Source: Planctomycetia bacterium (GTDB taxonomy: Bacteria > Planctomycetota > Planctomycetia > Pirellulales > JACPPG01). Taken from it: a stretch of DNA of 58,559 nucleotides. The translations under genes were made by a program, and so were the position numbers. Below, piece by piece: positions 43,221-51,937 of this stretch (positions are counted from its first letter, which is position 1; every line of letters begins with the position of its first letter). The stretch is from the NCBI GenBank assembly GCA_016191115.1, contig JACPPG010000078.1:1-58559 (forward strand), in the 5' to 3' direction. Under the pieces are notes generated by a model, which was not told the DNA's origin, made no database searches, and worked only from the letters and a program-made list of their open reading frames with translations.

Positions 43221-44378
43221 ATGGCATTCCACGTAGTAGGCGCCGCGCGCCTGGCGATCTGCCTGTCGGCATCGCTGGCCGCTAGCACCGCCACGGCCCA
43301 GATCTATCGGCAGGCGCCCCCGACCGCGCCCCGGTACCCCAGCCCACCGCCCGTGTACGGCACGGCACCGGCGACCGCGCGGCAGCGGCCGCAAGGGAGC
43401 GCTCCGCTAGCACCCTACACGAGCGCGCCGGGTTACGCCGCGGCGACGGCTGCGCCGCCGGCCGCGTACGCTCCGAGAACGCAGCCGCCGGGCGCGATTC
43501 GCCCCGTGCAGTTCGAGCAGCCGATCGAGAGCGCACCATCGGTTCCGTCGGCAAGCGTGGCGGCGCAGCAGCCGGCCCCGCCGGCAAGCGATCCCCCCGC
43601 GTTCCGCGCGACGGAAGTTTCGACGTCGTCGCTCCCCTCGACCATCCCCGCGGCGGCCGCCGCCGGGGCCCCGGGCGCTGCCGAGCACCCCTTGATGCCG
43701 GCGCTGCGGTGGGCAAAGCAGGGATTCGACGACCTGAACAAGATCCAGGACTACTCCTGCACGCTCGTGAAACGGGAACGGATCGATGGAACGCTCGGCG
43801 AGCACGAGTACATGTTCGTCAAGGTGCGGCATCACCCCTTCAGCGTCTACACGTACTTCCTTGGCCCGGCACGCGTGAAGGGACAAGAGGCCATCTACGT
43901 CGACGGGCAGAATTCCGGCAGCCTGTTGGCCCACGCCAACGGACTCAGGCACCGCCTGATCGGCACCGTGGCCCTCAAGCCCACCAGCATGCTTGCCATG
44001 AGCGGCAACAAATACCCGATCACCGAGATGGGCATGCGGCGGCTTCTGGAGCGGCTGATCGAAATCGGCAGCGAGGACGTGAAGTACGGTGAGTGCACCG
44101 TCAACTGGATCCAGGGCGCAAAGGTCAACGGCCGCACCTGCACGCGACTCGAGGTCGTGCATCCCGTGCCGCGCCGCAACTTCCTGTTCCACCTGGCGCG
44201 GATCTACGTCGACGATGAGATGCAACTGCCGATCCGCTACGAGGCCTATGAATGGCCGGCCCGGGCCGGCGAGCAGCCGCCGCTCACCGAGGAGTACACG
44301 TTCCTCAACGTAAAGCTCAACAATGGCTTCACGGACCAGGACTTCAGTGCCGAGAACCCGAGTTACGGGTTCAAATAG
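43221..44378 (+). CDS. DUF1571 domain-containing exported protein
   Basis: 385 residues from ATG 43221, chosen because AAAGGAG precedes it and a signal peptide (VVGAARLAICLSASLAAST, ATA) follows. Residues 30-150 are Ala/Pro-rich and low in complexity. The DUF1571 domain fills residues 155-385: MPALRWAKQGFDDLNKIQDY, then SCTLVKRERIDG, FVKVRHHPFSVYTYFLGP, GTVALKPTSMLAMSGNKYPI, TEMGMRRLLERL, and LARIYVDDEMQLPIRYEAYE. The family resembles LolA-like lipoprotein-carrier folds in places, but its role is not established. It is common in planctomycetes. It is convergent with the LysM gene. Confidence 0.85.
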   Translation: MAFHVVGAARLAICLSASLAASTATAQIYRQAPPTAPRYPSPPPVYGTAPATARQRPQGSAPLAPYTSAPGYAAATAAPPAAYAPRTQPPGAIRPVQFEQPIESAPSVPSASVAAQQPAPPASDPPAFRATEVSTSSLPSTIPAAAAAGAPGAAEHPLMPALRWAKQGFDDLNKIQDYSCTLVKRERIDGTLGEHEYMFVKVRHHPFSVYTYFLGPARVKGQEAIYVDGQNSGSLLAHANGLRHRLIGTVALKPTSMLAMSGNKYPITEMGMRRLLERLIEIGSEDVKYGECTVNWIQGAKVNGRTCTRLEVVHPVPRRNFLFHLARIYVDDEMQLPIRYEAYEWPARAGEQPPLTEEYTFLNVKLNNGFTDQDFSAENPSYGFK

Positions 44379-44503
44379 GCGAGAGGCCACCCGCGACAGG
44401 CTAGAGGTCAGTGTAGGTCAGGCGCCCCGTGCCTGACGCGCGTGGGTGCCCGGTTGTGCTTCCCCTTGAACTGCGCTGCCGGCCGCTTGTTGCCCGCTCT
44501 CGT
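44379..44503. repeat. Convergent gap with CTAGAGG repeat and GTCAGGC hairpin
   Basis: 44385-44412 is a reversed, degenerate CTCTAGCCTGTGGCC-type unit. 44416-44438 can fold as GTCAGGC/GCCTGAC (GTCAGGCGCCCCGTGCCTGA then C) without a T-run. It could act as a weak bidirectional transcription end between the DUF1571 and LysM genes. Confidence 0.4.
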
Positions 44504-46036
44504 TCACCGCTGGTACTGGGTCGCCGGCCGCGAGGTAAGCGCGTCTGATGCGGCGCCCGCGTCGGGCAAGATCAACCGCGTTCCCGGCGCTACGTAGTCG
44601 TGGTCGTCGCCGAGCGTTTGGCGGTTCAAGTCGTAGATCTCCGCCCACCGCGACGCCTTGCCCAACTCGTACTTGGCGATGTCGAAGAGCGTGTCCCCCT
44701 CTTGGACCACGTAGACTCGTCCTAAGTGTGCTCCACCGTGCGAGCTGGCGGGGAACGCCTGGCCCGTTCGGTCGCCCGCGCCCGACGCTCCGCGGCGTTT
44801 CGGGCAGAGATCGGGATACTTCTGTTCGAGCACATCGGCAGGCGGGACGAGGATCTTCTCGCCAATCGACAACCCCGCGGCGCGGCTGCCGGGCTTGCGG
44901 TTATGCCGTTGGATCGCCTTGAAATAGCCGCCCGTTCCGTACACTTTCTGTGAGATGCTCCAGAAGCTGTCGTTGGGCTCGACGATGTACGTCCCGTCGG
45001 CCGACGACGTTCGCTCGAACTTCGCTGGCGGACCGGCGAAGTTGTCCGGCGGCGTCGCGAAACGTTCCGCGGGGGGCGGCTCGTCGGATTGAACGACGTT
45101 CGCGCGCGGCGCAGTGCGAGCAGACGGCACCTCATCGCCGGCGCCGCGCAGCGCCCGAGGCCGGTCGGTTTCCGTCGCGTTCCATTGCTGCTGGGCAGCG
45201 GATGCTCCGCGGCGACCAGAGCCCGGTTGCTGTCCGGATTCACCGTAGACTTTTGAGGGCGTTTGACGCGCGTCACCGGAGTAACGATCACTCGACGCCT
45301 CGCGACCGTACGGCGCGTCGCGCGGCTCGGCCAGCGTCGGCTCGTTCGCCGCAGACGGCAATCGATCCTTCTCGTCACCCGCTTGCGACGAACGTTCGCG
45401 TTCGGAGGTCGCGATGAGCGGCCCCCCGTCGCGAGGCGGCGCGTCCGGCAACTGTTGGTCCGGCACCGCGCGGAACGGATCGGCCGCCGTGGCGGCCACT
45501 TTCTCGATGTGCCCTGACTGCTCCTGGGGCAAGGTGGCCGGCTCAGACGGGTACGGATCGGCGGGAACCGCGCCAGCATCATGTGCGTAGCGCTCCGCCG
45601 CCTCGCCAACCGCCGTCGGATCCGGCATCGCCGGCTCCGACACTTCAGGCACTTGTACTGCAGCCACCTGACGATCGACGTACCGGTCGCGCGACGCGCC
45701 GTTGAAGGGATCGACGGCATCCATCCGAGGAGGGACGTGAACCGGCTGCGCGAGGGCGTCCGCAGTTTGCGCCGCTGTGGGTTCCGTGGCGGCTTCCTCA
45801 CGCGGCGCCTGCGTCTCCTGGCCCCCAGCAGCAGGGGCTTCAACCACGGTGGCGTTCCCCCAAGGAACGCCGGGGGCACCCAGCTTCCAGTAGACAACGC
45901 CCGCGAACACCAAGAGCAAGAGGCCAATCACCGCAACGCCGAACTTGACCTCTCCAGCCAGCGACGGTGTTACCGGCTCGCTGGAGTCCGGCGCCTGGTC
46001 GGTCGCGAATTCGTCATGGACAAGATCGTCGGACAT
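44504..46036 (-). CDS. Membrane-anchored protein with two LysM domains
   Basis: 510 residues from ATG 46036. One membrane span lies near residues 31-52 (FGVAVIGLLLLVFAGVVYWK), then about 270 residues of disordered, charged, Pro/Ala-rich sequence. The first LysM domain is about 345-400 (GTYIVEPNDSFWSISQKVYG). The second is about 435-490 (VYVVQEGDTLFDIAKYELGK, LNRQTLGDD). LysM binds peptidoglycan, so the protein should tether the inner membrane to the wall. It lies 50 bp downstream of rsmH on the same strand, where many bacteria have ftsL in the division and cell wall cluster. That makes a cell-wall role plausible, but it is not FtsL-like in length. Confidence 0.85.
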   Translation of the reverse strand: MSDDLVHDEFATDQAPDSSEPVTPSLAGEVKFGVAVIGLLLLVFAGVVYWKLGAPGVPWGNATVVEAPAAGGQETQAPREEAATEPTAAQTADALAQPVHVPPRMDAVDPFNGASRDRYVDRQVAAVQVPEVSEPAMPDPTAVGEAAERYAHDAGAVPADPYPSEPATLPQEQSGHIEKVAATAADPFRAVPDQQLPDAPPRDGGPLIATSERERSSQAGDEKDRLPSAANEPTLAEPRDAPYGREASSDRYSGDARQTPSKVYGESGQQPGSGRRGASAAQQQWNATETDRPRALRGAGDEVPSARTAPRANVVQSDEPPPAERFATPPDNFAGPPAKFERTSSADGTYIVEPNDSFWSISQKVYGTGGYFKAIQRHNRKPGSRAAGLSIGEKILVPPADVLEQKYPDLCPKRRGASGAGDRTGQAFPASSHGGAHLGRVYVVQEGDTLFDIAKYELGKASRWAEIYDLNRQTLGDDHDYVAPGTRLILPDAGAASDALTSRPATQYQR

Positions 46037-46086
46037 GGGGCCTGGTTCTCCGTAACGTGGCGTGATGGGTTAGTTGCCAGCAGTGG

Positions 46087-46980
46087 TCAGCCGTGGGTGG
46101 ACCGGGCCGCGACGCGCAGCTTCGCGCTTCGCGACCGTGGATTCTCGGCCGCTTCGCGCTCGCTCGGCCGAATAGGTTTCTTCGTAAGCACCTGATAGCG
46201 CGGGTCGCCGCGAAAGGCCTCCTTCACGCGCCGGTCCTCCAGCGAGTGAAAGCTGATTACGGCCAGGCGACCGCCCGGGCGCAGGCAATCGGGCACGCGC
46301 TTGAGGCCCGACTCCAGCGATCCCAGTTCGTCATTCACCGCGATCCGCAGGGCCTGAAACGTCCGCGTTGCCGGGTCCAACCGCCGGTGGCTGGGCACGC
46401 GCGGCACCGCTCCCCGAACGATCTCGGCCAATTGCCGCGCGGTCTCGATTCGTTGCCGCTTGCGCTCCTCGACGATCCGGCGGGCAATGCGGCGGCTCAT
46501 GCGTTCCTCGCCATTCGCATAGATCAGGTCGGCCAGCGCGCGCTCGCTGAAACGGTTCACCAGGTCGCGGGCCGGTTGCCCCTCGTGCGGATCGAATCGC
46601 AGGTCGAGCGGTCCTTCGGCGTCGAAACTGAAGCCTCGCTCACGGTCGGCAAGCTGATCGCTCGACAGTCCGAGATCCAAAAGCACGCCATCCACCAGCG
46701 CGATTTCCCAGGCGGCAAGCACCTCCGGCAAGTCACAGTAGTTCGCCTGCACCACACGCACGGGCAAGCCCGCCAGTCGCGGGTGGCCGGCGGCGACCGC
46801 GGCCGGATCGCGGTCCAGCGCGATGACCATGCCGTGCGGGGCGACGCGTTCGGCGATCGCACGCGTGTGTCCGCCGCCTCCGAGCGTGCCATCGACGAAG
46901 ACGTGGCCCGGCCTTGGCACTAGCCAGTGGAGGACTTCGTCCAGCAATACCGGGCGATGCTCGGAGCGGGGCGGGATCAT
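46087..46980 (-). CDS. rsmH: 16S rRNA m4C1402 methyltransferase
   Basis: 297 residues from ATG 46980 (MIPPRSEHRPVLLDEVLHWL); a TTG eight codons upstream is the alternative. SAM-binding site VFVDGTLGGGGHTRAIAERV, VDGVLLDLGLSSDQL, FDPHEGQPARDLVN, RRLDPATRTFQALRIAVNDE and AVISFHSLEDRRVKEAF are all standard for RsmH (MraW). It methylates C1402 in the ribosomal P site. The next gene on the strand is the LysM protein; no ftsI or mur genes are within the window. Confidence 0.95.
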   Translation of the reverse strand: MIPPRSEHRPVLLDEVLHWLVPRPGHVFVDGTLGGGGHTRAIAERVAPHGMVIALDRDPAAVAAGHPRLAGLPVRVVQANYCDLPEVLAAWEIALVDGVLLDLGLSSDQLADRERGFSFDAEGPLDLRFDPHEGQPARDLVNRFSERALADLIYANGEERMSRRIARRIVEERKRQRIETARQLAEIVRGAVPRVPSHRRLDPATRTFQALRIAVNDELGSLESGLKRVPDCLRPGGRLAVISFHSLEDRRVKEAFRGDPRYQVLTKKPIRPSEREAAENPRSRSAKLRVAARSTHG

Positions 46981-47106
46981 AGGCTGCTTCTCGCCCTCGC
47001 CCAATCCGCGAAAGGGCTGCGAAGAATGACCGAGTTGGCCGGCAGCGTCAAGCTAGGATTCGCGTGCTGTCACCGGGCCGCTAGCGTCAAAGGAAGTCCC
47101 GATTGA

Positions 47107-48306
47107 TCATTCGCCGCCAGCCTGGGGGCCACCGCGCTGCCGCGCTGCCAGCGACAGATAGAGTGACTCGTACGCCTGCACCATCGCGGCTCGCGTAAAT
47201 CTCGCTTGCACGCGGCGGCGGTTCCGCTTGCCCAGCGACTCGGCAAGCTGGCGATCCGTTGCTAGCGTTACCAACTTGTCGCTCCAATCGGCCGAGTCGC
47301 CGAAGGAGACGACTTGCGGATGGGCGTCCTCACCCAATAGCTCGCGGACCCCCTCGACGTCGGTACACAGGACCGGCTGGCGACTGGCCATCGCCTCCAA
47401 GACGACGTTGGGCATCCCCTCCCAACGCGACGGCAGCACGAGCAACTCGCTCCCGGCCAGGATACCGGGCACGTCGCTTCGCCATCCAGTGAAATGGACG
47501 CGCTTGTCGATTCCGAGCCGGCGGACCGAACGTTCCAGTTCGGCCCGTTGCGGCCCATCGCCGACGAGGACCAGATCGTGCCGCGGCAGCCGATCGAGCC
47601 ACAAGCGAGCATTCGCGAGCATCCAGTCGAGCCCCTTCTGACGATCGAGCCTCCCAATGTAGGCAACCAATCGCCGGCCCGGCGGCAGGCCCAGGTCCGC
47701 GGGCGCCACCGGTTCGATGTTGTCGTACTTCGCGACCTCGATGCCGTTGGGTATGACCACCAGTTTTTCGGCCGGCAGGCCACGTGCGCGGGAAAAGTCC
47801 GCAACGGCCTGGCTGACGCATACGTATCGATCGACGAGACGATCGCCGCGACGATCGACCCATAGGCGCACGCCGCGCCGTTGCTCCGCCACGCGAATCC
47901 CGCAGACCACGTAAGGAACTGCTGCCCGCCGGGCTGCCATGCGGCCGATCAGGTTGGCGTGGTACAAAAACGTCTGCACGATGTGCGGTTGCCAGGCCCG
48001 CCAGGCGTCGCTCAGCCGCCTTTTCACGCGAAAGAAATCGCGAATGCCGCGGGCATCGAGCGGTTCGACGGGCACGCCCGCCTCGACCAACCGCGGCATT
48101 AGTGACCGGGACGGGTCGGCCGCAGGGGCCAGCAGGCTATACACGCGCGGCTGGAATCTCGACCGATCCAGGCGGGTGGCCAGCTCGACCAAGGCCCGCT
48201 CGGCCCCGCCTACGTCGAGGTCGGTAATCAATAGCGCGATCCGAATCTGGCGCGATTCACGGTCGGGCACCGACGGCGCAGCTTCGGGCTGGCTCCCTTT
48301 GATCAT
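47107..48306 (-). CDS. GT4-type glycosyltransferase
   Basis: 399 residues from ATG 48306. The N-terminal Rossmann half starts IRIALLITDLDVGGAERALV, the usual acceptor-side loop of GT-B enzymes in the GT4 family. The C-terminal half has VAYIGRLDRQKGLDWMLANA, LVLVGDGPQRAELE and the donor-binding PSRWEGMPNVVLEAMASRQP (E-x7-E motif). It probably transfers a nucleotide-activated sugar to a polysaccharide or lipid; the sugar cannot be told. There is a possible SD at 48313. It is divergent from queA across a 118-bp region with a perfect dyad. The frame stays open 30 codons upstream without family features. Confidence 0.85.
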   Translation of the reverse strand: MIKGSQPEAAPSVPDRESRQIRIALLITDLDVGGAERALVELATRLDRSRFQPRVYSLLAPAADPSRSLMPRLVEAGVPVEPLDARGIRDFFRVKRRLSDAWRAWQPHIVQTFLYHANLIGRMAARRAAVPYVVCGIRVAEQRRGVRLWVDRRGDRLVDRYVCVSQAVADFSRARGLPAEKLVVIPNGIEVAKYDNIEPVAPADLGLPPGRRLVAYIGRLDRQKGLDWMLANARLWLDRLPRHDLVLVGDGPQRAELERSVRRLGIDKRVHFTGWRSDVPGILAGSELLVLPSRWEGMPNVVLEAMASRQPVLCTDVEGVRELLGEDAHPQVVSFGDSADWSDKLVTLATDRQLAESLGKRNRRRVQARFTRAAMVQAYESLYLSLAARQRGGPQAGGE

Positions 48307-48376
48307 CGTTTTGCTTGTATCGCAGAAAAGGACGCGCGTTTGCCTGTGCCGGCTCGACCGCCTCTGTGGCCGTTCT

Positions 48377-48393
48377 ATACTCAGTTTGAGTAT
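48377..48393. promoter_or_regulatory. Perfect dyad between divergent glycosyltransferase and queA genes
   Basis: ATACTCA-GTT-TGAGTAT, a 7-3-7 perfect inverted repeat. TATACT (48376-48381) overlaps it and could be a -10 box for queA, 44 bases before its ATG. It is a candidate operator or a chance palindrome; it lies in the only AT-rich part of the gap. Confidence 0.4.
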
Positions 48394-48424
48394 CAAACCA
48401 ATTGTTGCGCGGCCTCTCTTGAGT

Positions 48425-49471
48425 ATGTCTGAGCTTTCCCGCTACGACTACGAGCTGCCGCGAGATTTGGTCTCGCAACGCCCGATGCACGAGCGGGTCG
48501 ACGCCCGGCTGATGGTCGTCGACCGGCGGCGGCAGGCGCTCTCACACCGCTACGTGCGCGATCTGCCGCAATTGCTGGCTCCGCCCGACTGTCTGGTAAT
48601 CAACGAGACGCGGGTTGTGCCGGCCCGACTCGTCGGCCGACGCGCCGAGACGGGGGGGCGGTGGGAGGGACTGTTCCTCGCTGCCGAGACGCCGAAGCGT
48701 TGGCGGCTGTTGGCCAAAAGCCGCGGCAAGCCAGCGATCGGTGAAAGGATCATCCTCGCGGACATCGAGGGGCGCGACGATATTGCCCTGGTGCTCGTGG
48801 AGCATCTGCCGGGAGGGGTCTGGATCGCCGAGCCGGAGAGTGGCGAGACGCCCCTGGACCTTTTGGACCGCGTCGGGCGGGTCCCCCTGCCGCACTACAT
48901 CCGGGGCGGCGAAATGATGGAGGAAGACCGGAAGAGTTATCAGACCGTCTACGCCCGGCAGCCGGGCTCGGTCGCTGCGCCCACCGCCGGCCTGCACTTC
49001 AGCGAGGACTTGCTTGCCCGGCTCGCCCAGGCCGGCATTCGCGTCTGCCGCCTGGTGCTGCACGTGGGCCTGGACACGTTTCGGCCGATCACCGTCGAAC
49101 CCATCGAGCGGCATGCCATGCACAGCGAGCGCGGAGAGATCGATGCGCCGACTGTCGAGACCATCCTCGCTGCGCGCCGCGCCGGTGGCCGCACGGTCGC
49201 CGTGGGCACGACTACCGTCCGCGTGCTCGAGACGGCGGCACAGTCGGGCGAATTGCAACCGTGGAGCGGCTCGACCAGCTTGTTCATCCGCCCGCCGTAC
49301 CAGTTTCGGGCCGTGGATTGCCTGATGACCAACTTTCATCTGCCGCGGACGACGCTGTTGGTCCTGGTGCGGACGTTTGGCGGCGATGAGCTGGTGATGC
49401 GGGCGTACGAAGAAGCCATCCGCGAGCGCTATCGTTTCTACAGCTACGGAGACGCGATGCTGATCGTGTAA
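48425..49471 (+). CDS. queA: tRNA preQ1(34) S-adenosylmethionine ribosyltransferase-isomerase
   Basis: 348 residues from ATG 48425 (MSELSRYDYELPRDLVSQRP), the typical QueA start; a far longer frame upstream is an artefact. DCLVINETRVVPARL, GRVPLPHYI, DRKSYQTVYARQPGSVAAPT, then AGLHFSEDLL, LHVGLDTFRPI and TNFHLPRTTLLVLVRTFGG are all characteristic. The enzyme adds and rearranges a ribosyl group from SAM onto preQ1 in the wobble position, giving epoxyqueuosine. No other queuosine gene is adjacent. Confidence 0.96.
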   Translation: MSELSRYDYELPRDLVSQRPMHERVDARLMVVDRRRQALSHRYVRDLPQLLAPPDCLVINETRVVPARLVGRRAETGGRWEGLFLAAETPKRWRLLAKSRGKPAIGERIILADIEGRDDIALVLVEHLPGGVWIAEPESGETPLDLLDRVGRVPLPHYIRGGEMMEEDRKSYQTVYARQPGSVAAPTAGLHFSEDLLARLAQAGIRVCRLVLHVGLDTFRPITVEPIERHAMHSERGEIDAPTVETILAARRAGGRTVAVGTTTVRVLETAAQSGELQPWSGSTSLFIRPPYQFRAVDCLMTNFHLPRTTLLVLVRTFGGDELVMRAYEEAIRERYRFYSYGDAMLIV

Positions 49472-49477
49472 AGCATC

Positions 49478-49660
49478 AGTGGACAGTGGTCAGGGGGGGC
49501 GGGCATCCTGCCCGCCTCTGTCCGTCAATCGACGCCCCCATCAATCTTCCCGACCAATTCGCTTGCGAAACCCACGGGTGGCAACCCGTGGGCTTGAAGC
49601 GACAAGAGCGCGCTCCATCAAGGCGGGCAGGATGCCCGCCCTCCCTGACCACTGTCCACT
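49478..49660. repeat. F3 composite palindromic element, copy 1
   Basis: A 183-bp element whose ends form an inverted repeat of about 41 bp with one mismatch. Each arm starts AGTGGACAGTGGTCAGGG, followed by the module GGGCGGGCATCCTGCCCGCC, which is itself a palindrome. In the centre (49571-49592) is the palindrome CCCACGGGTGGCAACCCGTG (then GG). It begins 6 bases after the queA stop. A related copy lies on the other side of the Nudix gene (50368-50547). Confidence 0.85.
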
Positions 49661-49749
49661 GACCACTATTTGCTCGTATACTGTGCGCCAGACCAACCGT
49701 CACGGATTTCGCGCCCCCTTGGCGCGGCAAGCGAGAAAGGACTTTTGCA

Positions 49750-50367
49750 ATGGTCGAGGTCGCAGCGGAGCACGTGCTCGTTGTTCCTACCGCGGTGTTT
49801 CATCGCCTGGGATACTTCCAGGGCTTCTCGTCCGACGCCGATCGCTATCTGGCCGAGCTGCTGAAGCCGGCGCATGTGAGCTACCGCCCCCGCGGCGCGA
49901 TGGAGGACGATCCCTCCTTCAAGCAGCTCATTCCGTACTGCATCTTCCGGCACATTGATGGCGCGAACCGGGAGACCGTTTTCACGTACACCCGCGGACG
50001 CGGGCAAGGCGAAGGTCGGCTCCACAGCAAGCGAAGCGTCGGCATCGGCGGCCACATCTCCTCGGACGATTGCCCCGCCAGCGGTCCGACCGCCTACGAG
50101 GAAGGCCTCCGCCGCGAACTGGCCGAGGAAGTCTTCATCGACACAGCCTATCGTCAGCGGTGCGTGGGCCTGATCAACGACGATCAGACCCCCGTCGGCC
50201 AGGTCCACCTGGGCGTCGTGCACCTCTTCGACGTCGACGAACCGGCCGTGCGCCCCCGCGAAACCGAGCTGGTCGAGTGCGGCTTCCGGCCCGTTGAGGA
50301 ACTCCTGGCCGACCTGGCCGGCTTTGAATCCTGGTCGGAGATCTGCTTGCGAGCGCTGTTCCAGTGA
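49750..50367 (+). CDS. Nudix-fold hydrolase, function unknown
   Basis: 205 residues from ATG 49750. The Nudix helix is visible as GIGGHISSDDC, an 11-residue gap, then EEGLRRELAEEVFI (the REL-EE core). The insertion between the G and E parts is longer than usual by a few residues. Upstream, VPTAVFHRLGYFQGFSSDAD and SFKQLIPYCIFRHIDG are not familiar from a named Nudix subfamily. LGVVHLFDVDEPAVRPRETE fits the later beta strands. It should cleave a nucleoside-diphosphate-linked compound. The gene is bracketed by two F3 repeats. Confidence 0.75.
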   Translation: MVEVAAEHVLVVPTAVFHRLGYFQGFSSDADRYLAELLKPAHVSYRPRGAMEDDPSFKQLIPYCIFRHIDGANRETVFTYTRGRGQGEGRLHSKRSVGIGGHISSDDCPASGPTAYEEGLRRELAEEVFIDTAYRQRCVGLINDDQTPVGQVHLGVVHLFDVDEPAVRPRETELVECGFRPVEELLADLAGFESWSEICLRALFQ

Positions 50368-50547
50368 TCGGTGGTAAGCGAACAGTGCTTGGGGGGCGGG
50401 GATCCCTCCCTGCCGCGATTCCGTCGATCGGCGATTCCGATCAACCTGCTCGACCCACTCGCTTGCGAAGCCCACGGGTTGCCACCCGTGGGCTTGAACG
50501 TACTGACCACCGCTCTTCCTGACCATGGACCACTGTCCACTGACCAC
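50368..50547. repeat. F3 composite palindromic element, copy 2 (degenerate)
   Basis: Collinear with the copy at 49478-49660: a GTGGT/GGGGGGCGGG start, a middle CGACCCACTCGCTTGCGAAG like the CGACCAATTCGCTTGCGAAA of copy 1, and the palindrome CCCACGGGTTGCCACCCGTG (50471-). The right end is CTGACCATGGACCACTGTCC then ACTGACCAC. The GCGGGCATCCTGCCCGC modules are decayed or missing. It is in the same orientation as copy 1. Confidence 0.7.
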
Positions 50548-50616
50548 TTCCCTCCAGCTACAATTCCATGGTCGGTTCTGAAGCGCATCCGCCCGCCTAC
50601 TCCCGCGACAGCCCCC

Positions 50617-51807
50617 ATGGTCGATTTGCCGGTCTACATGGACAATCACGCCACGACGCGGGTCGATCCGCGGGTCGTCGAGGCGATGCTGCCGTTCTTC
50701 ACGGACCAATACGGCAATCCCGGCAGCGTGAGCCATTCGTTCGGCTGGCAGGCGAAAGACGCCGTCGACGCCGCCCGGGCGAGCATCGCCCAAGCAATTG
50801 GCGCACGAGACCGCGACCTGGTGTTCACCAGTGGCGCGACCGAGAGCAACAACCTGGCCATTCGCGGGCTGGCCGAGCGCGCCCGGCGGAAAGGGAGCCA
50901 CCTGGTCAGCGTCACGACCGAGCACAAGGCCGTGCTCGATCCCCTGGAGCGACTGGGCCGCGGCGGCTTCGACGTCACGCTCCTGCCGGTCGAACAGGCC
51001 GGCGGCGATCGCGCCGGCTGGCTTGCCCCCGAGCGCGTCGCCGAAGCGCTGCGCGACGACACGATCCTGGTCTCCGTCATGCTGGCGAACAATGAGATCG
51101 GCGTCATCCAGCCGCTGGCGGAGATCGCCCATATCTGTCACCAGCGCGGCGTGCCTGTACACTGCGACGCCACGCAGGCCGTGGGCAAGCTGCCGGTCGA
51201 CGTCGACGCGCTCGGCGTCGATTTGATGAGCTTCACGGCACACAAGCTTTACGGCCCCAAGGGGGTCGGGGCACTATATGTCCGGCGGCGCAACGCGGCC
51301 GTGCGGCTACAGCCGCAGATCGACGGTGGCGGCCAGGAAAACGGTTTCCGCAGCGGCACGCTCAATGTGCCGGGCATCGTGGGGTTCGCGCGGGCCTTGG
51401 AGCTGTGCGTCGAGGAGATGCCGGCCGAACGACAGCGGCTCGCCGGGCTGCGGAACCGGCTTTACACCGGACTCGTCGAGCGGCTGGACGGCGTCTCGCT
51501 CAATGGGCCGGCGCCGGACGACCGCTACCGGCTGCCAGGGAACCTCAACGCGAGCTTCGCCTACGTCAACGGCGAGGCGCTCTTGATGAGCATGCAGCAC
51601 CTGGCCGTCAGCTCCGGCAGCGCCTGCACGTCGGCCAATCCGCAGCCGAGCCACGTCCTGCGGGCCCTGGGCCTCGACGAGGATCAGACGCGGGCCAGCC
51701 TGCGGTTCGGGCTGGGGCGGTTCAACACGGCCGAGGAGGTCGAATTCGCGATTTCCGCGGTCGGTGAGACGGTGGACCGGCTGCGCAAGCTGAGCAGCCT
51801 CGCATGA
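50617..51807 (+). CDS. iscS: Cysteine desulfurase (IscS/NifS family)
   Basis: 396 residues from ATG 50617 (MVDLPVYMDNHATTRVDPRV). It takes sulfur from cysteine via PLP and a persulfide. TSGATESNNLAIRGL, the PLP-lysine segment SFTAHKLYGPKGVGALYV, DGGGQENGFRSGTLNVP, and the sulfur-acceptor loop SSGSACTSANPQPSHVL (Cys in SACTS) are present, as in group I (IscS/NifS) enzymes. An IscA-like gene follows, so the pair probably serves Fe-S cluster assembly. No iscU or iscR is in the window. Confidence 0.93.
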   Translation: MVDLPVYMDNHATTRVDPRVVEAMLPFFTDQYGNPGSVSHSFGWQAKDAVDAARASIAQAIGARDRDLVFTSGATESNNLAIRGLAERARRKGSHLVSVTTEHKAVLDPLERLGRGGFDVTLLPVEQAGGDRAGWLAPERVAEALRDDTILVSVMLANNEIGVIQPLAEIAHICHQRGVPVHCDATQAVGKLPVDVDALGVDLMSFTAHKLYGPKGVGALYVRRRNAAVRLQPQIDGGGQENGFRSGTLNVPGIVGFARALELCVEEMPAERQRLAGLRNRLYTGLVERLDGVSLNGPAPDDRYRLPGNLNASFAYVNGEALLMSMQHLAVSSGSACTSANPQPSHVLRALGLDEDQTRASLRFGLGRFNTAEEVEFAISAVGETVDRLRKLSSLA

Positions 51808-51878
51808 ACCTCATTCTCGCGACACGTGCGGCCTTCGCGCCCCTCCGTTTTCCGGGCTTCCCTTTGCCACTCGGATTG

Positions 51879-51884
51879 TATAAT
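51879..51884 (+). promoter_or_regulatory. Probable -10 box of the IscA-like gene
   Basis: A perfect TATAAT in an AT-rich stretch, 54 bases before the ATG at 51938. No convincing -35 lies 16-18 bases upstream (CTTCCC at 51857 is the closest). It would give the gene its own promoter in addition to read-through from iscS. Confidence 0.5.
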
Positions 51885-51937
51885 TAGACATAAATCGTTG
51901 CGAAAACACCCCTTCCCATCGGAGGTTCCACTCGACC

